DNA from: Casp-actino8 sp044355095
GTDB lineage: Bacteria > Actinomycetota > Acidimicrobiia > Acidimicrobiales > Ilumatobacteraceae
DNA: 11,383 bases
Direction: 5' to 3'
Assembly: GCA_044355095.1 (NCBI GenBank)
Contig: JBIKYT010000059.1
Location: 1 to 11,383, forward strand
Positions 1-6,540 of this stretch are shown here, in pieces. The position numbers and the translations under genes are program-made. The stretch's first letter is position 1; each line of letters begins with the position of its first letter. The notes under the pieces were generated by a model. The model saw only the letters and a list, made by a program, of their open reading frames with translations, was not told where the DNA came from and did no database searches.

Positions 1-514
1 TCTGGCACGATGCCGTGGCAATGCGCACTGGCTCAACTGAATCAGCGGGTGCTGCGAGGCGAGTTTGACCAACAGGACTCGTGTAGTCGCCGACTCGGAA
101 TCGATATGAGACAAAACTCTGTTGAGTAGGGAGTGAAACATCCACGTGAAGTGCGTGGCCAAATCTTGTTTCGGCGGTCGCAACACCAGAGGCAATGATG
201 TCGGTGAATTGATCGGTGCTCGAGACTTCCCAAAGCACATCAATATCTTCATCGGGCATGCCACCGCCGTTGAGGGCATCAATCGCTAGCCGTGTCCACA
301 AGATCACCGACTCGGTTGTGGGGTCTCCTGATGCAACGCCAAGAGTGAACGGATCACCCGATAGTGCTACCTGCGGAACTGGTGTGGTGGTTGGAGCAGT
401 AGTAGTTGATGTGCCTGGTTGTGTATCTGCCGACTTTTCATCTTTAGAGCATGCGACCACGACGACCGAGGCACTGAGGACAAAAAACATCCGACGTGAA
501 ATTGGTGAAGCCAT
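1..514 (-). CDS. phoD: PhoD-like alkaline phosphatase/phosphodiesterase, N-terminal part (cut by window edge)
   Basis: The 5' 171 codons of a PhoD-family metallophosphatase; the catalytic domain lies beyond the left edge. Residues 1-22 combine a twin-arginine signal (SRRMFF, Arg7-Arg8), a hydrophobic stretch and a lipobox-like VVAC with Cys22, so the product is probably exported folded and lipid-anchored. A Thr/Pro-rich tether follows (about 30-48). Then comes the PhoD N-terminal domain, recognised by DPFTLGVASGDP (54-65) and SVILWTRL (69-76), ending in the TASCQ strand (168-171) that leads into the phosphatase domain. PhoD enzymes release phosphate from phosphoesters outside the membrane, usually under phosphate limitation. 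ATG at 514 is preferred over an in-frame ATG at 580 because it puts the Arg pair at the N-terminus and has a -10-like hexamer six bases upstream. It diverges from the lipoprotein gene at 678. The family call is strong; the substrate is unknown. Confidence 0.9.
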   Translation of the reverse strand, partial: MASPISRRMFFVLSASVVVVACSKDEKSADTQPGTSTTTAPTTTPVPQVALSGDPFTLGVASGDPTTESVILWTRLAIDALNGGGMPDEDIDVLWEVSSTDQFTDIIASGVATAETRFGHALHVDVSLPTQQSFVSYRFRVGDYTSPVGQTRLAAPADSVEPVRIATASCQ

Positions 515-520
515 GGTGAG

Positions 521-526
521 AGTTTT
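521..526 (-). promoter_or_regulatory. Putative -10 element of the PhoD gene (leaderless)
   Basis: Read on the minus strand, AAAACT is followed by six bases and the ATG at 514. A at the second and T at the sixth position match the two most important bases of a sigma-70 -10 element, and TGT just upstream resembles an extended -10. The predicted transcript begins at the start codon. No clear -35 is seen, and no Shine-Dalgarno sequence precedes the ATG. Confidence 0.4.
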
Positions 527-665
527 ACAGATTTCGTCAAGGGCGTGTGACTTCCAAGAAAGTGATTCCACCGATTTCATGAGTAGTTCATTTGACCTAT
601 AGATCGTCTGTTTTTTCTTCATCACTCTTCATTGCAACCGACACCGTTGGGAGGTTCTGAAATCC

Positions 666-671
666 CACAGT
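666..671 (+). promoter_or_regulatory. Putative -10 element of the lipoprotein gene
   Basis: CACAGT lies six bases before the ATG at 678, with A at the second and T at the sixth position. The predicted transcript start coincides with that ATG. A transcript from here could be read leaderless from 678, or from ATG 693 using the AAAGGA at 681-686. Confidence 0.4.
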
Positions 672-677
672 GTCACC

Positions 678-1286
678 ATGAAAGGAAAATTGATGAAGAA
701 ACAATGGCTCTTTGGCACGATGCTGCTTTTAGGGGCGTGTGGCGGGACTACGGGTGACGTGGTTGGTCAACTGGTTGAAACTGGTTTACCAGATATCGCA
801 GTAGTGCCAACCGCGGTCATCCACTCAAGTAATCCGGTGGCCGTAGAAAATGTGAGCGATCCGCTACCGACCGTCGTTGATGATCTAGAGAGTGCCTTTG
901 CCGCACTGATGCAAGCACGTATTGAATGCGGGCGTCAGCCGTATTCGTGCGATGTTGCAACATTTACCGAAGTAAATAGTCCGATCTACAACGACCTCAC
1001 GGAACTCATCACCACTCGTCAAAGTGCCCGAATTACCGCAACAGGTGGTGGAGAAATCCGCTACCGAATCGACAAGACAGAGTCCCTGTCGCCATCAAAG
1101 GCCCTGGTGTACACCTGCATTACCGATGATGTCGTATTAGTTGATGGCGACATCATTTTTGATGACTCCATGATGAGTTCGTTGGTGACTTTTACATTGA
1201 CCAAAGTTGAGGGCCAATGGCTATGGAATACCGGCACCCCCACTCGTTGGACAACCGAGGAGGATCTATGCGGCTTCGACGCATGA
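678..1286 (+). CDS. Secreted lipoprotein of unknown function
   Basis: This encodes a 202-residue protein, or 197 if translation starts at the in-frame ATG 693, which has AAAGGA six bases upstream. ATG 678 has a -10-like hexamer at leaderless spacing, so both starts are plausible. The N-terminus is a lipoprotein signal: charged MKKQW, hydrophobic FGTMLLLGA, then the lipobox Cys (Cys16 counting from ATG 693). The mature part begins with a flexible Ser/Val/Pro-rich region. It then has a helix-like segment (VVDDLESAFAALMQARIEC) and a beta-rich C-terminal half ending near LCGFDA, with Cys at 79, 86, 142 and 193. This helix-then-sheet pattern recalls small NTF2-like secreted proteins of actinobacteria, from memory and without alignment. 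It overlaps the next gene by 19 bases, so the two products probably act together at the cell surface. I do not recognise a function. Confidence 0.8.
   Translation: MKGKLMKKQWLFGTMLLLGACGGTTGDVVGQLVETGLPDIAVVPTAVIHSSNPVAVENVSDPLPTVVDDLESAFAALMQARIECGRQPYSCDVATFTEVNSPIYNDLTELITTRQSARITATGGGEIRYRIDKTESLSPSKALVYTCITDDVVLVDGDIIFDDSMMSSLVTFTLTKVEGQWLWNTGTPTRWTTEEDLCGFDA
1257..1263 (+). promoter_or_regulatory. Ribosome binding site fixing the start at 1268
   Basis: GAGGAGG lies four bases before ATG 1268 and inside the end of the preceding lipoprotein gene. It favours 1268 over the upstream in-frame ATG at 1217 and over ATG 1283, which forms an ATGA with the upstream stop but lies too far from this site. 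Confidence 0.75.
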
Positions 1287-2116
1287 GTTTGCTGGGACTT
1301 CTTGTTTCACTGGTTGTGATGATGTGTGCTGATGTCCATCGTCAGGTTTTAGCCATTGATGCACCAGTTGGCAGTGGGGGAACCAGCGGTGACACCATTT
1401 GGGCTGGTATTCAAACTTCATCACCACCTGGCGGATCAGGACGGGACTCATCTGGTTTTCGTTGGGTGCCGGCGATCATCTATGACAGTGGCATCGGTGA
1501 AACAACTGGAATCACCAAACTGGTTGGTTCCATTCGTTACGACTTGTATCAACGACACACACCTGATGGTCAGATGACATTGGTCTGGATTCCCCGACCA
1601 TCAACTACTCAATTGGCGCAGAATGCCGCGATTTTGGTTCGTGGTCGATTACCTCAACCATCGGTGATGACTGCTCCACCAACTGACAATGTTGTTGTCA
1701 ATGTCGGAATGTGGATCTGGGCTGATATGAATTGGTGGCGTCCGGTGACCGCGATGGCTTGGGTGCCGACAGTCTTTGGCTCGGCATGGGCACGTACGAC
1801 CGCTACTCCAGCGCGACTGCGATTCATTTCTCAAGATGATGGAACAGCCAACGGCGGACTTGTGGGTTCGATGGAGTGTGATGGTCCGGGTTTTGAATGG
1901 AGTGTCGCTCTTGGAGACGAAGCATCGTCCCCTTGTATGTACACATATCAACATTCGTCGGTCAGTCGAGACGGGGGAGTATTCGTTGGTGTCGTTTCCG
2001 TTGATTGGGAGATCTCGTGGACATCCAATAGTGGTACTGGCGGAATTTTACCGTCGTATACGACGAGCTCTTTCGTGGCTGTGACTGTGGATGAACTTCA
2101 GGCGCTCGTTGGATGA
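1268..2116 (+). CDS. Secreted Trp-rich protein of unknown function, possibly PKD-like
   Basis: A 282-residue exported protein starting at ATG 1268, chosen for its strong Shine-Dalgarno sequence. MRLRR plus a hydrophobic run (about 6-19) forms a signal peptide, with cleavage likely after VLA (27-29). A Gly/Ser-rich stretch follows (33-63). There is a Trp-rich patch around 149-167 (WIWADMNWW) and a probable disulfide pair, Cys204 in ECDGPG and Cys223 in SPCMYTYQHSS. The C-terminus has beta strands WEISWTS and a conserved-looking end, VTVDELQALV. From memory this C-terminal pattern resembles secreted actinobacterial proteins predicted to adopt a PKD/immunoglobulin-like fold; that is not verified. 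It is translationally coupled to the lipoprotein gene by a 19-base overlap. Its 3' end overlaps the EamA gene on the other strand by 19 bases. No enzyme motif is visible. Confidence 0.8.
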   Translation: MRLRRMSLLGLLVSLVVMMCADVHRQVLAIDAPVGSGGTSGDTIWAGIQTSSPPGGSGRDSSGFRWVPAIIYDSGIGETTGITKLVGSIRYDLYQRHTPDGQMTLVWIPRPSTTQLAQNAAILVRGRLPQPSVMTAPPTDNVVVNVGMWIWADMNWWRPVTAMAWVPTVFGSAWARTTATPARLRFISQDDGTANGGLVGSMECDGPGFEWSVALGDEASSPCMYTYQHSSVSRDGGVFVGVVSVDWEISWTSNSGTGGILPSYTTSSFVAVTVDELQALVG

Positions 2117-3024
2117 GCGTCGGTGTTTTTGTCGTTGACTAATTCAGGTGGAGTACGTTGCGACCACACCACACCAATAATCACGAGGGCAGCACCAAGT
2201 AACTGAATTGCTTTGAGCGAATCTCCGAGAATGACAACAACCCAAATCAAAGTGAGAACTGGTTCGGTGGTTGCGACTAGCGCGGCCGAGGCCGGACCGA
2301 GATGACGAACTCCTAAGAAAAATCCCATACTGGCTATAACCGTGCTGATTAAAGCGAGACCAACCATTGAACTCGCACCGTTGAAAGTGGCTGGGAATTC
2401 AGGTGGCCATTTAATGATTGCAATGACAACCGCAAAGGCCAAGGAGCCAGTCAAACTCCATGCGGATGCCACGAGCCCGTCGCCGGCTTGATCTCCTCTC
2501 ACGAGGCGTTCACTCAAGATCATGTATGCCGCGTACATCACAGCATTACCAAGAGTGAGAATGAGTCCAAGGATTGTCGCGCCACCAGCACCATCAAGAA
2601 CTTCGGGAACCGTGAGCGCGATACCTACGAGAGTGATCGCAACTGCAATCCACACATGTTTTGACGTGGGTCGTCCCAACAGTGATGCACCTACCGCGAC
2701 CATAGCTGGATAGGTGTAAATGATGACGATGTACAGAGCACCGGGCATGCGGTCAAGGGCCGCAAAACCCAACCATGAAACCGAACCGAAAACTAAGCCG
2801 GCAGCAAACCGCGGTTTCCAGGCCACAGAAAATGGGCTGGGGCCACCACGTCGGTGGCGTACGACAATGAAAATCCACGCGACTGGAACAGCGATGAAGA
2901 AACGCCACAGGAGAACATCAATGGCGTCAAGTTCTTTGAGAACGGTTTTGCCGAAGATGGTGAACATCGAATACGCACTTGCGCTGATGAGCATCCATAT
3001 GACACCAAGTTTTTTCGACGACAC
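2098..3024 (-). CDS. EamA-family (DMT superfamily) membrane transporter
   Basis: A 308-residue integral membrane protein with about ten hydrophobic segments in two repeats (roughly 8-140 and 155-290), the standard EamA/RhaT architecture. Supporting motifs are the first-repeat helix IYTYPAMVAVGASLLGRP and its second-repeat counterpart TTEPVLTLIWVVVILGD, each followed by helices closing the repeat. Family members export or import small metabolites such as amino acids or nucleobase derivatives; the substrate cannot be predicted here. Translation starts at GTG 3024, twelve bases after the GGDEF-EAL stop, so it is the last gene of a minus-strand operon. No clear Shine-Dalgarno sequence precedes the GTG; ATG codon 11 is an alternative but would trim the first helix. 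The tail is polar. Its 3' end overlaps the convergent secreted-protein gene by 19 bases, leaving no room for an intergenic terminator. Confidence 0.93.
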   Translation of the reverse strand: MSSKKLGVIWMLISASAYSMFTIFGKTVLKELDAIDVLLWRFFIAVPVAWIFIVVRHRRGGPSPFSVAWKPRFAAGLVFGSVSWLGFAALDRMPGALYIVIIYTYPAMVAVGASLLGRPTSKHVWIAVAITLVGIALTVPEVLDGAGGATILGLILTLGNAVMYAAYMILSERLVRGDQAGDGLVASAWSLTGSLAFAVVIAIIKWPPEFPATFNGASSMVGLALISTVIASMGFFLGVRHLGPASAALVATTEPVLTLIWVVVILGDSLKAIQLLGAALVIIGVVWSQRTPPELVNDKNTDAHPTSA

Positions 3025-3036
3025 GAATGAGAAACG

Positions 3037-4515
3037 CTACGCCATCAGACCGTCAGTAGCGCGGTCTGCAGCCATTTTTAAGATCATGTCCTCAAGGGCT
3101 GATGCGGTAATCGCTGGTGAGTAGAGGTGGCCCTGATGAGTCGTGCACCCAAGTGCAAGAAGCGCATCGGCCTGGGCCCCGCTTTCAACCCCGTCAGCTG
3201 AAATGCTGATACCGAGATCTTTCGCCAAATTGACCATGGCGCGAACAACGGCGCGATCGCTGGCATGAGATGTGAGGGCGTCAACATGAAGACGATCGAC
3301 GCGTACTTCATCAAGTGGAAGTGAGCGCAACATTGACAAAGATCCGCCACCGCGGCCGGCATCTTCCAGACAAACGCGAGCGCCGAGTTGACGCATCTCG
3401 GTCAGCACCCCAGCAGCTCCAACGAGATCGCTGAACATCGCAGTTTCGTAGACATCAAGTGTCAACATGCTCGGATCAATCCCTGTGAAATAAGAGGCAA
3501 CCTGACCATCACGCCACGCGCGTGGAGTACAACGGTGGGGCAGGTTAACGCGGAATCGAAATCCGGTTGGGAGTCCGAGTGCCACCAAGCGACGAATCAC
3601 GGGCCGTGATTGTTGCATGATGACTGATGTCAGTCGTTCAAGTGTGCTGGCGTCTTCGGCCATCGTCAGCATTGCGCCTGCACTCGTGATAGACCCATCG
3701 CGTCGAATCCATCGCGCCAAAATTTCAGCGCCAATTATTTGGCCAGTGTTGGCATCAAACTCTGGTTGAAAGAATGGAACAACATCGCCGGCATCAATAG
3801 CAAGACGCAGTGAACGTTCTTCCGCGGCGCGTCGCTGCATTTCAACGCGAATATCTGAAGTGAAGATCTCAATACGATCACGACCGGCGTCTTTGGCGCG
3901 ATGCAGAGCAACGTTGGCAAAGCCGATCAGTTCACTTGCAGTGTCATTAGAGTCGGGCCCGACTGCAACGCCGATACTGACTGAAATGCGCACAAGTCGG
4001 CCGCTGAGTTCAAGTGGCTCACTCATGACCTGAGTGAGACGATGAGCAACTGCAGAAACATGAGCGATATCGGTGGCATCATCAATGACAATGATGAATT
4101 CGTCGCCTCCAAGGCGGCCCGAAACACAACCTGCTGGCATGACCGAACGAATACGGCGACCCATGACTTGCAGAAGTTGATCGCCTGCCCCGTGACCAAG
4201 TGAATCATTGATGCTCTTGAAGCGATCGACATCCATGAATAGGACGGCAATTTTGTGTGAATCGCGACTGTGGATGATGGCGCGTTCGAGGTGTTCGATA
4301 ATTCCGTGACGATTGAGAAGTTCAGTTAACGAGTCGTGGGAAGCAACATGGGCCAAGCGGTCGTTGGCTTGGGCGAGTTGTTCTTGTTCGGTCTGCAAAC
4401 CGATGACAAGTTGCTGAGTACGTGAGCGTTGACGTAACAAGTTGGCGATGCTGACGACAGTGAGCAAAGCGACGGCTACCAAGAGTGCCGGAATAACAGT
4501 CGTCGCAATGATCAC
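3037..4515 (-). CDS. GGDEF-EAL c-di-GMP signalling protein with degenerate EAL domain
   Basis: A 492-residue inner-membrane signalling protein. One transmembrane helix (about 6-27) is followed by a Gln/Glu-rich coiled-coil linker (28-58), with no recognised sensor domain. The GGDEF domain (about 58-220) has DSLTELLNR (61-69), an FKSINDSLGH metal/base-binding loop and an intact GGDEF signature at 136-140, so it should make c-di-GMP. The inhibitory RxxD site is absent (the residues at that place are PAGC). The EAL domain (about 235-480) keeps Glu264 (EIL for EAL), Asn324, Glu357 and Gln461. It reads EDAG at 384-387 for DDFG, Arg405 for the usual Lys, and ADGVE at 440-444 for AEGVE, with an altered loop 6. 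Phosphodiesterase activity is therefore doubtful. Start is GTG 4515, the only usual start codon after the in-frame stop, 36 bases after the DUF1295 stop. EamA follows 12 bases on. Confidence 0.95.
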   Translation of the reverse strand: MIIATTVIPALLVAVALLTVVSIANLLRQRSRTQQLVIGLQTEQEQLAQANDRLAHVASHDSLTELLNRHGIIEHLERAIIHSRDSHKIAVLFMDVDRFKSINDSLGHGAGDQLLQVMGRRIRSVMPAGCVSGRLGGDEFIIVIDDATDIAHVSAVAHRLTQVMSEPLELSGRLVRISVSIGVAVGPDSNDTASELIGFANVALHRAKDAGRDRIEIFTSDIRVEMQRRAAEERSLRLAIDAGDVVPFFQPEFDANTGQIIGAEILARWIRRDGSITSAGAMLTMAEDASTLERLTSVIMQQSRPVIRRLVALGLPTGFRFRVNLPHRCTPRAWRDGQVASYFTGIDPSMLTLDVYETAMFSDLVGAAGVLTEMRQLGARVCLEDAGRGGGSLSMLRSLPLDEVRVDRLHVDALTSHASDRAVVRAMVNLAKDLGISISADGVESGAQADALLALGCTTHQGHLYSPAITASALEDMILKMAADRATDGLMA

Positions 4516-4551
4516 CCTTGTGTATCGGTTGACATCCCAACTAACTTGACA

Positions 4552-5451
4552 CTATTTACGAAGGCGGGGGAAGACCATTGGGGTGCTGGCCTTATAGGCC
4601 TCCCAACCGGGGCGACGTTCGGCGCTGCGCTTTTCGGCGATTGGGATACTGGCCGCAAAAAACATGACGGTCATGGATAAGGCACCGACACCAGCCCACC
4701 ACGAGCCCGGTTCGGCGGCCAGGACGAAGATAAAAAGCGACCACCACCAGCACATTTCCCCTAAATAGTTGGGGTGGCGTGATCGCGACCAGAGTCCAGT
4801 ATTGAGAACATCACCGGGTTGTTTGGTGCGGTTGAAACGGCGTAAATCAAGGTCGGCGAACTGTTGAAGGGCTACCCCAATGAGGGCGACAACAATCGCA
4901 ATACCGTCCAGTACTCCAAAACTTCGATCGGAATGCGAGGCCACAATGGCCATCGGAATTGAACCCAAGGTGACCACGATCATTGGGAACAGGTGAACCG
5001 AGGTCAGGCTGATGGCCCAGCGCGGCATGGGCGCGGTCTCGTACAGCATGCGGTAACGCCAGTCTTCGTGATCGAGCCCGGTCCAGCCGATGGCCCAGTT
5101 GGCCGTGAGACGTACGCCCCACAGCGTGGCGCATACTGCCACAGCCAGACGGCGCAGGTCAGCGCCACTGAAAAGTCCAGGGTCATCAAGCACGATGCAG
5201 AACCAGATCGCAAAACTCGGAGGAATCACGCTCCACCAAGCGTCAAAGGTAGATCCATTGCCCACGATTTGGCTGGCGATATACAAAAACGCAACTGACG
5301 CGACGTATCCCCAGATGAGGCCCTTGACGGGGTGGTCTGAGCCAATGATTGACGCGATGAGTAATGACCCAACAACAGCCACAAGATAGAGAACAACTAT
5401 CAAGGCGAAGGATCGTGAGCGGGTCCACGAGGATGCGCGAGAAGAATTCAT
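4552..5451 (-). CDS. DUF1295 (steroid 5-alpha-reductase-like) membrane protein, copy 1
   Basis: A 299-residue multi-pass membrane protein of the DUF1295 family, related to steroid 5-alpha reductase and isoprenylcysteine methyltransferase folds. The C-terminal signature is plain: GLWSRSRHPNYLGE followed by WWW, then EKRS..RRPGWEAYKASTP and FPR at the end. Upstream lies LDHEDWRYRMLYE, the usual D/E-rich cytoplasmic loop. Members are probably lipid-modifying reductases or methyltransferase-like enzymes acting in the membrane; the reaction is not established. ATG 5451 is preferred because the CAAGAT hexamer sits six bases upstream; GTG 5457 in frame would add two residues. It heads a minus-strand operon with the GGDEF-EAL and EamA genes and diverges from the acyltransferase at 5533. 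It is a distant paralogue of the DUF1295 gene at 6533, with a longer N-terminus. Confidence 0.9.
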   Translation of the reverse strand: MNSSRASSWTRSRSFALIVVLYLVAVVGSLLIASIIGSDHPVKGLIWGYVASVAFLYIASQIVGNGSTFDAWWSVIPPSFAIWFCIVLDDPGLFSGADLRRLAVAVCATLWGVRLTANWAIGWTGLDHEDWRYRMLYETAPMPRWAISLTSVHLFPMIVVTLGSIPMAIVASHSDRSFGVLDGIAIVVALIGVALQQFADLDLRRFNRTKQPGDVLNTGLWSRSRHPNYLGEMCWWWSLFIFVLAAEPGSWWAGVGALSMTVMFFAASIPIAEKRSAERRPGWEAYKASTPMVFPRLRK

Positions 5452-5457
5452 GCACAC

Positions 5458-5463
5458 ATCTTG
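5458..5463 (-). promoter_or_regulatory. Putative -10 element of the DUF1295/GGDEF-EAL/EamA operon
   Basis: On the minus strand, CAAGAT is followed by six bases and ATG 5451, again with A second and T sixth. The alternative GTG 5457 lacks such a hexamer at the same spacing, which favours the ATG. No -35 is evident. The intergenic space shared with the divergent acyltransferase is only 81 bases. Confidence 0.4.
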
Positions 5464-5520
5464 ACCGAACGAGCTGATGATTAACGGGTTCTGCGTCTCT
5501 CGTGGGGGTCCATTGAGATC

Positions 5521-5526
5521 TACGCT
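5521..5526 (+). promoter_or_regulatory. Putative -10 element of the acyltransferase operon (leaderless)
   Basis: TACGCT matches the actinobacterial TANNNT consensus and lies exactly six bases before ATG 5533. The predicted transcription start is the A of the start codon. There is no Shine-Dalgarno sequence, which fits leaderless translation. Confidence 0.5.
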
Positions 5527-5532
5527 TGAGAC

Positions 5533-6540
5533 ATGTTGCGTCGCCTCATCAGTATTTCTGGGCTGATTCTTGGCGCCGTTGTACTGACAGTTTTGCTCCC
5601 GGCATGGTTGCCGTTGGTCATCATCATTGATGCCTCGCGCTTGAAGTGGCGCTTTCCCTTGGCCCGACTGTTGTTGTTCGGGGTGTGTTGGGCGTGGCTC
5701 GAAACCGTTGGCGTCATTTGTTCGGCACTGTTATGGATTGTTGGCCAAAGCAAGAATGTGCCAAGGCATTACGCGTTACAACGATGGTGGGCTGATCGAC
5801 TTCTGCGGGCGTTGAAGGCGACCTGTGGTTTTTCAGTTGAAGTTGAAAATATTGATTCTCTCAAGCCAGGGCCCGTCATTCTTTTGGCGCGGCATGCCAG
5901 TTTGGCTGACTCACTTGTTTCTGCATATGTTGTGACCACGTTGGCGCACATGAATCCGCGATTTGTTCTAAAGCGTGAGTTACTGGCTGATCCATGTCTT
6001 GATGTGGTTGGTCAACGTTTGCCGAATCACTTTCTTGATCGTCAAGCGACCGATTCAACTCCTGAGCTTGAGGCTCTTCAAAGTTTGGTCACCGATATTG
6101 ACGCCTCTTCGGTTGGAATCATTTTTCCAGAGGGAACGCGAGCAAATAACAAGAAGAGAACGCGCGCGCTCGAAAAAATCGCGACCAATGATCCGGATCG
6201 CGCTGATCGTTTAAGCGATATGCGACATCTACTGCCACCTCGTCCCGCTGGTGCCGCAGCGATGTTGCGAGGCTGTACATCTGCTGATGTCGTGGTGGCC
6301 TGGCATGTTGGCTTTGAAGGACTTGACACCTTTGGCGGAATTTTGAAAGCGATTTCGTCAGATATGCCACCGATTCGGTTTCATTTACGGCGCGTCAGCC
6401 GTGATGAGATCCCAGATGCGTCAATAAGCAATGGCGAAGGGTTCACGCGGTGGTTAGATGATGAGTGGATGCGTATGGATCGTGAAGTGAATGATGCGTT
6501 ATCAGCAAGAAACGAGATGAGGAGAAATCATCGTGGGTGA
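5533..6540 (+). CDS. PlsC-type 1-acyl-glycerophosphate acyltransferase
   Basis: A 335-residue lysophospholipid acyltransferase of the LPLAT/PlsC superfamily, which transfers an acyl chain from acyl-CoA or acyl-ACP to a lysophospholipid. Two N-terminal hydrophobic helices (about 5-32 and 44-72) anchor it in the membrane. The catalytic HX4D motif is RHASLADS (His121, Asp126). The glycerophosphate-binding block is FPEGTR (198-203), followed by a basic patch NNKKR. Between them, VLKREL and the HFLDR segment match the other acyltransferase blocks, and LLPPRPAG lies downstream. It is longer than a minimal PlsC of about 240 residues because of a C-terminal extension, so it may act on a lysophospholipid other than lysophosphatidate. 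The start is ATG 5533. The 3' end overlaps the second DUF1295 gene by 8 bases, implying coupled translation and a shared lipid role. Confidence 0.9.
   Translation: MLRRLISISGLILGAVVLTVLLPAWLPLVIIIDASRLKWRFPLARLLLFGVCWAWLETVGVICSALLWIVGQSKNVPRHYALQRWWADRLLRALKATCGFSVEVENIDSLKPGPVILLARHASLADSLVSAYVVTTLAHMNPRFVLKRELLADPCLDVVGQRLPNHFLDRQATDSTPELEALQSLVTDIDASSVGIIFPEGTRANNKKRTRALEKIATNDPDRADRLSDMRHLLPPRPAGAAAMLRGCTSADVVVAWHVGFEGLDTFGGILKAISSDMPPIRFHLRRVSRDEIPDASISNGEGFTRWLDDEWMRMDREVNDALSARNEMRRNHRG
6519..6524 (+). promoter_or_regulatory. Ribosome binding site for the second DUF1295 gene
   Basis: GAGGAG lies eight bases before GTG 6533, inside the end of the acyltransferase gene. It supports the GTG start over ATG 6545 and over translation by a separate leaderless transcript. 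Confidence 0.7.

Noticed and set aside
216..602. Plus-strand open frame of 128 codons
   Set aside because: It is antisense to the PhoD gene, whose minus-strand frame shows clear family motifs and a Tat signal; the plus-strand product has no recognisable features.
4322..4540. Alternative minus-strand frame over the start of the GGDEF-EAL gene
   Set aside because: It has an ATG and fills the gap to the DUF1295 gene, but the product lacks any motif, while the GTG-started frame gives a normal membrane helix and coiled coil leading into GGDEF.
5461..5466. TTGACC as a -35 element for the acyltransferase
   Set aside because: No acceptable -10 lies 16-18 bases downstream, and TACGCT at 5521 is about 55 bases away.
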